This document shows, piece by piece, positions 1 through 5,740 of a DNA stretch of 6,616 bases. Where the stretch lies: assembly GCA_009699825.1 (NCBI GenBank), contig WLNM01000061.1, positions 1 to 6,616 on the forward strand, in the 5' to 3' direction. Position 1 is the stretch's first letter. Every line of letters starts with the position of its first letter. The stretch comes from Actinomycetota bacterium (lineage in GTDB: Bacteria > Actinomycetota > Actinomycetes > Nanopelagicales > Nanopelagicaceae). Position numbers and translations under genes: made by a program. A model generated the notes under the pieces. The model did no database searches and had not been told where the DNA came from. It saw only the letters and a program-made list of their open reading frames with translations.

Positions 1-788
1 ACTTCAGCGCGAGTACCGCATACTTTAAATCGATCACTCGTTGGTAAACCAAGTTCTGCCAAGAGTTCGTACGCCTTACTCTGCGAATCAAAATCTATTC
101 CTGTGCGTGCACCGATTCCGTGTACAACAATGCTTAATGGGCGAGAAGCTGTGACGCGTGGATCTTTTTGGCGTAGCGAACCCGCAGCGGCATTTCGCGG
201 ATTAGCAAAGAGAGATTTTCCTGCTTCCTCCAGGGAATCATTAAGTTCGGCGAAAGCTGCAAGTGGAAAGAAAACTTCTCCACGTACTTCGATAAGAGCA
301 GGAACCTTCTTGCTCTTTAGCGTGTGTGGCAATCCTTTAATTGTCTTTACATTCAGAGTTACATCTTCACCCGTAACACCATTACCGCGAGTAAGTGCGC
401 TTACTAGTTCGCCATTTTCGTACTTTAAGTTAATGGCAAGACCATCTACTTTGAGTTCGCACAAATACGTTGGCGCCTTCGCATCTTTTTCTACGCGATC
501 AAACCATCCCGCAAGTTCGTCTGTGTCAAAAACATTGTCCAAACTCATCATCTTTTCGATGTGATCGCGTTGCTCAAATCCTGTTGAAAATCCCCCACCT
601 ATACCGAGTGTTGGCGAATCTGCTTCCCGCAGTTCTGGATTGGCCTCTTCTAGCTTCTTTAATTCAACGAGCAACACATCAAATTGCGCGTCGCTGATGG
701 TTGGATTATCTAAAACGTAATATCTGAATTGATGATCGCGAATCTCTTTGGTTAGTTCATCAATTCTGTGGCGAGCGATTGAAGTCAT
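1..788 (-). CDS. ligA: NAD-dependent DNA ligase LigA, N-terminal part (runs off the left edge)
   Basis: The first 262 residues of bacterial NAD+-dependent DNA ligase, which seals nicks during replication and repair using NAD+ as AMP donor. The NMN-binding domain Ia shows FRYYV (21-25) and SDAQFD (32-37). The adenylation domain shows SLDNVF (82-87), the active-site block CELKVDGLAINL (110-121) with AMP-accepting Lys113, EVRGE (167-171), and NPRNAAAGSLRQ (196-207). Full-length LigA is usually about 650-800 residues, so the OB-fold, zinc finger, helix-hairpin-helix and BRCT regions are outside the window. The ATG at 788-786 overlaps the mnmA stop as ATGA; no strong Shine-Dalgarno is visible, so translational coupling is likely. 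One oddity is Asn136 in TRGNG, where I expect Asp (TRGDG). Identity is essentially certain from the motifs. Confidence 0.97.
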   Translation of the reverse strand, partial: MTSIARHRIDELTKEIRDHQFRYYVLDNPTISDAQFDVLLVELKKLEEANPELREADSPTLGIGGGFSTGFEQRDHIEKMMSLDNVFDTDELAGWFDRVEKDAKAPTYLCELKVDGLAINLKYENGELVSALTRGNGVTGEDVTLNVKTIKGLPHTLKSKKVPALIEVRGEVFFPLAAFAELNDSLEEAGKSLFANPRNAAAGSLRQKDPRVTASRPLSIVVHGIGARTGIDFDSQSKAYELLAELGLPTSDRFKVCGTRAE

Positions 789-1858
789 GCTGTCTCACAA
801 ATAGTTGCAGATCCAACAACACGATCACCATCATAAATAACCATTGCTTGCCCAGTTGCAAGTCCGAGAAGTGGTTCATCTAATTCGGCAACAAGTAATG
901 TGCCATCAAAATAATATGTACAGGCCAACGCAGCACCATGTGCTCGCACTTGAACAAAGCCGCGCTTGTGGTAGTTATCAACGCCAGGTCCACACCAAAC
1001 TGGACGCTCGCCTTTCATCTTTGAAATCGCTAATTCTTCGCGCGCACCAACAACAACAGTGTTTGTGACTGGTTCGATTTTTAAAACAAATCGTGGTGAG
1101 CCATCAGCTGTTGGGACTGTTATTCCTAAACCTTTGCGTTGTCCGATTGTGTACGTGTATGCGCCATTGTGTTCACCAATCTTTGTGCCATCTTGATCAA
1201 CAATTGGACCGACTTCGCTGCCCAATCGATCGCGCAACCATCCTGCGTTATCTCCGGATGGAACGAAACAAATATCATGACTGTCTGGCTTTTGCGCAAC
1301 TGCTAAGCCACGCTGTTCTGCTTCTTTGCGAATATCAACCTTTGTCGTATCGCCCAATGGAAATATGGCGCCATTGATCTGTTCGATTGTTAAAACAGAT
1401 AAAACGTAGGACTGATCTTTGCTGTGATCAACTGCGCGATGAAGTGTCTTTCCATCAGGACCAATTTCTGTGCGCGCGTAATGTCCTGTAACAACACCAT
1501 CAAAGCCCATGGCTCGCGCGCGATCTAGAACGGCTGCGAACTTAATCTTTTCATTACAACGCAAACATGGATTTGGTGTGCGACCGGCTGCATATTCGCT
1601 CATGAAATCTTCAACAACACCTGCATGAAACTCTTCTGCCATATCCCAGATATAAAAAGGAATACCGATGACATCTGCAGCGCGACGTGCATCATGTGAG
1701 TCTTCGATTGTGCAACATCCGCGTGCACCTGAACGGTACTTCTGCGGATTTGATGAAAGCGCTAAGTGCACACCAATTACATCGTGACCTGCTTCTACTG
1801 CGCGCGCTGCTGCTACTGCAGAGTCAACGCCACCGCTCATGGCTGCAATGAGTTTCAT
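785..1858 (-). CDS. mnmA: tRNA-specific 2-thiouridylase MnmA
   Basis: Complete 357-residue MnmA (TrmU), a cytoplasmic enzyme that adenylates and then thiolates U34 in the wobble position of Lys, Glu and Gln tRNAs, using persulfide sulfur that originates from a cysteine desulfurase. The PP-loop ATP-binding motif SGGVDS is at 8-13. The block TPNPCLRCNEKIKF (94-107) carries Cys98 and Cys101; Cys101, in the CN-x-x-IKF context, aligns with the catalytic cysteine. The partner cysteine is Cys197 in SHDICFVP. TGHYAR (124-129), KDQSYVL (147-153) and YTIGQRKGLG (236-245) are also family blocks, and the C-terminal beta-barrel follows. The extra GCC (47-49) is, from memory, also seen in actinobacterial homologues. 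The start ATG (1858-1856) overlaps the stop of the upstream cysteine desulfurase as ATGA, and its own stop overlaps the ligA start the same way. Confidence 0.97.
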   Translation of the reverse strand: MKLIAAMSGGVDSAVAAARAVEAGHDVIGVHLALSSNPQKYRSGARGCCTIEDSHDARRAADVIGIPFYIWDMAEEFHAGVVEDFMSEYAAGRTPNPCLRCNEKIKFAAVLDRARAMGFDGVVTGHYARTEIGPDGKTLHRAVDHSKDQSYVLSVLTIEQINGAIFPLGDTTKVDIRKEAEQRGLAVAQKPDSHDICFVPSGDNAGWLRDRLGSEVGPIVDQDGTKIGEHNGAYTYTIGQRKGLGITVPTADGSPRFVLKIEPVTNTVVVGAREELAISKMKGERPVWCGPGVDNYHKRGFVQVRAHGAALACTYYFDGTLLVAELDEPLLGLATGQAMVIYDGDRVVGSATICETA

Positions 1859-3000
1859 ACGACACTAGCCGCTCTGCCGCGCGCAATCACAGATGGCAAT
1901 ACAGCAAGTGCTCCATCGCAATCTGTTTGTGTAGAGGTACGGCCAAATGAAAAACGAAGTGATGACATCGCACTTATTTCATCATGTCCCATCGCCATTA
2001 ATACATGGCTTGGTCTGTGCACACCTGCACTGCACGCCGAACCAGTTGAACATGAAACTTTTTCTCCATCCATGAGCAATAGCAATGTATCGCTCTGAGT
2101 GCCTGGAAAAGTTACGTTAACTATTCCGGGCAAGCGATCAGCTTTGAGTGCATTTACGAATGCACCTGGAACAACTTGTGTTACACGTGCTGCAAAATCA
2201 TCGCGAATCTTTGCAATCGCAGCTGCGTCATAAGTCTTATCTTGCGCCGCAGTTGCAAGTGCCACAATCGCTGGAGCATTAAGTGTTCCGCTTCTAATTT
2301 CGCGCTCTTGTCCGCCGCCGTGTAATAACGCAGGGATCTCAACTCCGCGGCGCAATACAAGTACGCCGATGCCAAGTGGTCCACCCATTTTGTGGGCGCT
2401 AATAGAAAGGGCCATTACACCGAGTGACTTAAATGAAAGAGGTACTTTCTTAAAACTCTGCGCAGCATCTGTATGAACTGCGATGTCGCCAGCAATTTTT
2501 ACGATCTCTGCAATTGGCTGGATAGCACCGGTTTCGTTATTTGCATGCATCACTGAAATCAATGCGATTTCAGAACCGCGCTTAGCAACTAAAGACTGCA
2601 AGAAATCTAGATCCAGCACGCCATCTGTTGTCACGGGTGCATAAACAACTTCTGCACCTTCGTGTTCGGCTAACCATGCAGCAGGATCCAGAGTCGCGTG
2701 ATGTTCTATCGCAGATATAACAACGACGTTTTTACCTAAAGCTTTTTGTTGCCAGAAAAGACCTTTGATTGCAGTGTTGTTTGCTTCTGTGCCAGATGCT
2801 GTAAAGATAATTTCAGATGCTAAACAATCTAATTCTTTAGCCAATATTTCGCGTGCATCCTCTACGTCTTTGCGAGTATGACGACCTTGCGTATGCAAAC
2901 TAGATGGATTGCCGAGTGTGCGTAGTTGCGCATCCATTGCAGCGATTGCATTTTCGAGCATAGGCGTGGTTGCCGCGTGATCGAGATAGATGCCAGACAT
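1855..3000 (-). CDS. iscS: Cysteine desulfurase (IscS/NifS family), probable sulfur donor for MnmA
   Basis: Complete 381-residue PLP-dependent class V aminotransferase-fold enzyme that takes sulfur from L-cysteine as a protein-bound persulfide and releases alanine. Visible blocks are YLDHAATTP (5-13), ASGTEANN (68-75), EHHATLDP (99-106) with His100 stacking on PLP, HTDAAQ (176-181) with Asp178 and Gln181, and SAHKMGGPLGIG (201-212) with Schiff-base Lys204. The mobile loop STGSACSAG (318-326) carries the catalytic Cys323; Cys317 lies just before it. LRFSFGR (348-354) is the C-terminal substrate-binding block. The short catalytic loop resembles the NifS/IscS group rather than the SufS group. 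Being coupled by ATGA to mnmA suggests its main client is MnmA, though it could also feed Fe-S assembly. The gene name is conventional for actinobacteria. No Shine-Dalgarno is obvious before the ATG at 3000-2998; a hairpin sits there instead. Confidence 0.95.
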   Translation of the reverse strand: MSGIYLDHAATTPMLENAIAAMDAQLRTLGNPSSLHTQGRHTRKDVEDAREILAKELDCLASEIIFTASGTEANNTAIKGLFWQQKALGKNVVVISAIEHHATLDPAAWLAEHEGAEVVYAPVTTDGVLDLDFLQSLVAKRGSEIALISVMHANNETGAIQPIAEIVKIAGDIAVHTDAAQSFKKVPLSFKSLGVMALSISAHKMGGPLGIGVLVLRRGVEIPALLHGGGQEREIRSGTLNAPAIVALATAAQDKTYDAAAIAKIRDDFAARVTQVVPGAFVNALKADRLPGIVNVTFPGTQSDTLLLLMDGEKVSCSTGSACSAGVHRPSHVLMAMGHDEISAMSSLRFSFGRTSTQTDCDGALAVLPSVIARGRAASVV

Positions 3001-3004
3001 GGGT

Positions 3005-3021
3005 GTAAGTCTAGGACTTAC
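3005..3021 (-). promoter_or_regulatory. Small hairpin across the etfA stop and the etfA/desulfurase gap
   Basis: A perfect inverted repeat with 7-base arms, GTAAGTC and GACTTAC, and a 3-base loop. It includes the etfA TAG stop (3013-3011) and ends 4 bases before the cysteine desulfurase ATG. No run of T follows it, so it does not look like an intrinsic terminator. It occupies the place where a ribosome binding site would be. A role in limiting translation of the next gene, protecting an mRNA end, or none at all are all possible. Confidence 0.4.
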
Positions 3022-3964
3022 GAGAGTGCACGCCTTGCGTAGCCTGTGGCAGCACAGCGAAGAGATCGCCTATGACGCCGAAATCTGCGATTTCAAAGAG
3101 TGGCGCTTCTGGATCTTTATTGACCACAACGATTGTCTTACTGGTTTGCATACCCGCGCGATGTTGAATCGCTCCAGAAATTCCACACGCAACGTATAAC
3201 TGCGGACTTACGGTTCTTCCAGTCTGTCCGACTTGATGTGAATGTGGATACCAACCAGCATCTGTTGCGGCGCGTGATGCACCAACTGCTGCGCCGAGTT
3301 CGTCAGCAAATGCTTCAACAGGCGCGAAGTTTCCATCTGTACCACGACCGCCTGAAACAACAATGTTTGCCTCTGTTAATTCAGGCCGACCACCTTTAAC
3401 TGGTGGTTGTGAAGTTGTAATCGTTGCACCCTTTGCTGAATCTGCAATTGTTATTGCTGCTTTTTCGACCACAGGAGCTACAGCGATGGTGCTTGCTTCA
3501 ACAGATTTTGGACGGACAGTAATAATTGCAGTTGGCGTATTAACTGCTGAATGCACTGTTGTCGAACCACCAAAAACCAATTGGGTAGAACTGCGATCGG
3601 CGGCAACATCTTGGGCATCAGTAATGATTCCACTATTAGTTGCAACTGCCACACGTGCCGAAATTTCTTTACCCATTGCATAAGAGGCAATCAACACAGC
3701 AACTGGTGCATGTGTTGTGACTAATTGCGATAGAGCATCAGCCATTGCAGGTACTCCATGTTTAGCAAAGTCTGCTGACTCGACAACGATGACAGTTGTA
3801 ATTGGGCCAACTTTTACTGTCGCTGCCATTGCAGCACCTTTACCAATTGGTGCAAGTACTACCGCTGTGACCTCGCCGATTCGAGCAGCAGCTGTTGCCA
3901 GCTCTGCAGTTGTTTTAGTTGCGGATTCGCCAAAGAAGTCAGCCAAGATAAATGTGCGATTCAT
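3011..3964 (-). CDS. etfA: Electron transfer flavoprotein, alpha subunit (EtfA/FixB)
   Basis: Complete 317-residue alpha subunit of the soluble ETF heterodimer, which accepts electrons from acyl-CoA dehydrogenases and other flavoprotein dehydrogenases and passes them on, usually to ETF:quinone oxidoreductase. Domain I occupies roughly residues 1-190. The C-terminal FAD-binding domain is unmistakable: VVSGGRGTDG (202-211), VGASRAATDAGW (227-238) with FAD-contacting Arg231, QVGQTGR (244-250), SPQLYVACGISGAIQH (253-268), NKDPEAP (282-288) and DFGVIGDLF (294-302). Length is normal. The N-terminal half is very rich in Ala, Thr and Val. The ATG (3964-3962) overlaps the etfB stop as ATGA, so the two subunits are probably made in balanced amounts. 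No ETF:quinone oxidoreductase or dehydrogenase is in the window, so the partners cannot be named. Confidence 0.97.
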   Translation of the reverse strand: MNRTFILADFFGESATKTTAELATAAARIGEVTAVVLAPIGKGAAMAATVKVGPITTVIVVESADFAKHGVPAMADALSQLVTTHAPVAVLIASYAMGKEISARVAVATNSGIITDAQDVAADRSSTQLVFGGSTTVHSAVNTPTAIITVRPKSVEASTIAVAPVVEKAAITIADSAKGATITTSQPPVKGGRPELTEANIVVSGGRGTDGNFAPVEAFADELGAAVGASRAATDAGWYPHSHQVGQTGRTVSPQLYVACGISGAIQHRAGMQTSKTIVVVNKDPEAPLFEIADFGVIGDLFAVLPQATQGVHSRKS

Positions 3965-4749
3965 ATCAACTTCTTTTCTGCCAGGAAAGTAACGAGTGCG
4001 TCTCCGCCACTGCCTTCATCAGTTACTTTGATTCCGGCAGCCCGTGGTGGACGAAGCGCAGAATCAACAACTCGTGACCACGGACTTTGTGCAGATACAC
4101 CTACTGACGAAAGATCGTGAGTCTCAATAGTTTTTTTCTTTGCAGCCATGATTCCCTTAAAGGATGGATAGCGGGGCTCATTAATTTTTTCTACGACACT
4201 GATTACTGCAGGCATTGCAGCGCTCATTGCATCTACACCCGCTTCGGTCACGCGGGTGATAGCTACTTTGTTTGCGGAAACATCAATCTCGACTTTGCCG
4301 GCAAAGGTTAATTGCGGCCATTGCAAACGTGCAGCAATCATGGCTGGCACAACACTCATGCGCGCATCAGTTGATTCGGTTCCGCAAATAACTAAATCAA
4401 ATCCACCTTTTTTAATTACTTCAGAAAGTATTAAAGATGTTGCCAGTGCATCTGATCCTGCTAACGCAGGATCGCTAACCAAGATTGCATCGTTTGCACC
4501 CATTGAAAGTGCTTTGCGAATAGCCTCTGTTGCTCGAGTAGGTCCCATTGAAATAATTGTGATGCAATGAATACCATCTTCTTCATTGCCGCCATTAGCT
4601 TCAACAATGCGCAGTGCTTCTTCAATGGCATATTCATCAAGATCATTTAAAACTGCATCAACGTTTTCGCGATCGAGAAAACCATCTGCGCCCATTTTTT
4701 TCTCAGCCCAAGAATCTGGAACTTGCTTAACGCAGACGGCAATCTTCAT
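3961..4749 (-). CDS. etfB: Electron transfer flavoprotein, beta subunit (EtfB/FixA)
   Basis: Complete 262-residue beta subunit of ETF, which binds AMP structurally and docks partner dehydrogenases. The N-terminus MKIAVCVKQVPDS (1-13) is the classic family start. NDLDEYAIEEAL (35-46), ISMGP (66-70), GTESTDARMSVVPAM (123-137) and the C-terminal signature region PAVISVVEKINEPRYPS (180-196) followed by GIMAAKKK (199-206) all fit. An open frame extends 73 codons further upstream to 4968, but that stretch is antisense to fabD and lacks family similarity, while ATG 4749-4747 gives the normal length and sits correctly behind a promoter-like sequence; I chose it. The VVPAM form of the nucleotide-binding block matches my memory of actinobacterial FixA. 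First gene of the five-gene minus-strand run and coupled to etfA. Confidence 0.97.
   Translation of the reverse strand: MKIAVCVKQVPDSWAEKKMGADGFLDRENVDAVLNDLDEYAIEEALRIVEANGGNEEDGIHCITIISMGPTRATEAIRKALSMGANDAILVSDPALAGSDALATSLILSEVIKKGGFDLVICGTESTDARMSVVPAMIAARLQWPQLTFAGKVEIDVSANKVAITRVTEAGVDAMSAAMPAVISVVEKINEPRYPSFKGIMAAKKKTIETHDLSSVGVSAQSPWSRVVDSALRPPRAAGIKVTDEGSGGDALVTFLAEKKLI
4454..4473 (-). repeat. 8-bp perfect inverted repeat inside etfB
   Basis: GATCCTGC and GCAGGATC flank a 4-base loop within the etfB reading frame, around residues 93-99 (DPALAGS). In the mRNA this would form an 8-pair GC-containing stem with a GUUA loop. It is not followed by a U tract. It may be a chance result of codon choice or a local mRNA structure. 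Confidence 0.4.
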
Positions 4750-4756
4750 GAGTGAA

Positions 4757-4785
4757 AGGTTACTTGTCGGTAGCAATTCCTTCAA
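4757..4785 (-). promoter_or_regulatory. Predicted promoter of the etfB-etfA-desulfurase-mnmA-ligA unit (leaderless)
   Basis: On the minus strand a -35-like TTGAAG (4785-4780) is followed by a 17-base spacer and a -10-like TAACCT (4762-4757), which fits the TANNNT form common in actinobacterial promoters. Seven bases separate the hexamer from the etfB ATG at 4749, placing the expected transcription start at or next to the A of ATG. No Shine-Dalgarno precedes the ATG. Both facts suggest a leaderless mRNA. Not experimentally supported here. Confidence 0.55.
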
Positions 4786-4789
4786 TCTG

Positions 4790-4795
4790 TAACAT
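4790..4795 (+). promoter_or_regulatory. Predicted -10 element of the fabD promoter (leaderless)
   Basis: TAACAT matches TATAAT at four of six positions and ends 6 bases before the fabD ATG at 4802, so transcription would begin at about the start codon. No ribosome binding site is present before the ATG. The -35 is weak: TCGGTA (4767-4772) has a 17-base spacer, while TTGTCG (4764-4769) looks better but has a 20-base spacer. Either would abut the etfB -10, so the two divergent promoters share their DNA. Confidence 0.5.
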
Positions 4796-4801
4796 TCACA
4801 C

Positions 4802-5713
4802 ATGCTCGCAATAATCGCACCAGGACAAGGTTCGCAATCCCCTGGGATGCTCAGTGCATGGTTTAAAGATTCAACACTTCGCGATACCTGCGCTGCTTGG
4901 TCTGATGACATTGGTACGGATCTTTTAACACTTGGTACAACTGCTGATGCTGAAGAAATTAAAGACACAGCAAATGCACAACCGTTAATCGTTGCCGCCG
5001 GATTATTAAGTTTTAAAGCACTTGGTGTAACACCATCTGTTGTTGCAGGTCACTCTGTCGGTGAAATTACAGCAGCTGCACTAGCCACAATTATCTCTGA
5101 TGCCGATGCCATAAGAATTGTTCATGCTCGCGGAGTTGAAATGGCAAAAGCCGCAGCGATTACTCAAGCAGGAATGTCAGCGGTGTTGGGTGGAGAACGC
5201 GAAGCAGTTATTGCGGCTATTGCTTCGGCAGGGTTAGTTGCTGCCAATGAAAATGGCGGCGGACAAATTGTTGCAGCGGGTTCACTTGCAGGCCTTGAAA
5301 AACTTTCTGCCAATCCCCCAGAAGGTGCTCGTGTTCGCGCACTTGCGGTTGCTGGTGCATTTCACACCTCTTATATGCAACCTGCCGTCGAGCCACTTCG
5401 CGCTTTGGTTGCCCGCACACTTGTGCATGAGCCAAGAGCCACCATTATTTCTAATAAAGAAGGTGCACTCGTCAGTGATGGTCGCGAATTCATGGATCGA
5501 ATCGTGGCTCAGATAGCTAATCCAGTGCGTTGGGACTTATGCATGAGTACTCTGAAATCTATGGGCGTTACCGGAATTATTGAGCTAGCACCTGCTGGCA
5601 CATTAGTTGGCTTACTCAAACGAGCAGAACCAAGTATCGAAACCTTTGCATTGAAATCTCCAGATGATTTAGATGCGGCGCAAAAATTTGCAGCCAACCA
5701 CTCGAATAGCTAA
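4802..5713 (+). CDS. fabD: Malonyl-CoA:ACP transacylase FabD
   Basis: Complete 303-residue acyltransferase that moves malonyl from CoA to acyl carrier protein, giving the extender unit of type II fatty-acid synthesis in the cytoplasm. GQGSQ (8-12) forms the oxyanion-hole region. GHSVGE (83-88) carries nucleophile Ser85 and AHARG-like HARG (108-111) carries Arg110, the malonyl carboxylate-binding arginine. GAFHT (185-189) holds catalytic His188, and QIANPVRW (237-244) is the conserved late block. Length is typical for the family. The ATG at 4802 has no Shine-Dalgarno and follows a -10-like element closely, suggesting leaderless translation. fabH follows after 13 bases, the usual actinobacterial fabD-fabH order; an acyl carrier protein gene and fabF would be expected beyond the window. 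It is divergent from etfB with 52 bases between start codons. Confidence 0.97.
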   Translation: MLAIIAPGQGSQSPGMLSAWFKDSTLRDTCAAWSDDIGTDLLTLGTTADAEEIKDTANAQPLIVAAGLLSFKALGVTPSVVAGHSVGEITAAALATIISDADAIRIVHARGVEMAKAAAITQAGMSAVLGGEREAVIAAIASAGLVAANENGGGQIVAAGSLAGLEKLSANPPEGARVRALAVAGAFHTSYMQPAVEPLRALVARTLVHEPRATIISNKEGALVSDGREFMDRIVAQIANPVRWDLCMSTLKSMGVTGIIELAPAGTLVGLLKRAEPSIETFALKSPDDLDAAQKFAANHSNS

Positions 5714-5715
5714 TT

Positions 5716-5719
5716 GGAG
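5716..5719 (+). promoter_or_regulatory. Shine-Dalgarno of fabH, deciding its TTG start
   Basis: GGAG lies 2 bases after the fabD stop and 7 bases before the TTG at 5727. An in-frame TAA (5724-5726) directly precedes that TTG, so no earlier start is possible. This is the clearest ribosome binding site in the window. Confidence 0.8.
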
Positions 5720-5722
5720 CAA

Positions 5723-5740
5723 TTAATTGAGCGCAATTAA
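5723..5740 (+). promoter_or_regulatory. Inverted repeat enclosing the fabH start codon
   Basis: TTAATTG (5723-5729) and CAATTAA (5734-5740) are perfect 7-base arms around a 4-base loop AGCG. The TTG start codon is the end of the left arm, so in a folded mRNA it would be paired, next to but not covering the GGAG. The stem is AT-rich and weak, so any effect on initiation is uncertain. Confidence 0.35.

Noticed and set aside
3005..3021. Intrinsic terminator after etfA
   Set aside because: The stem is short with a 3-base loop and is followed by ACACCCATG rather than a T run; the next gene starts 4 bases later.
3363..3683. A 106-codon plus-strand open frame opposite etfA, and similar ones at 103-564, 1766-2098, 3717-3992 and 4256-4570
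   Set aside because: All lie opposite strongly supported genes, have low-complexity or shadow-like composition, and show no recognisable domain, promoter or ribosome binding site.
4750..4968. A 73-codon N-terminal extension of etfB in the same open frame
   Set aside because: It is antisense to fabD, has no ETF similarity, and would give a 335-residue protein against a usual 250-265; MKIAVCVKQ at 4749 is the classic family N-terminus.
5217..5516. Overlapping small open frames on both strands within fabD
   Set aside because: fabD is intact and fully accounts for this stretch; the alternative frames are Gln/His/Leu-rich shadows without family features.
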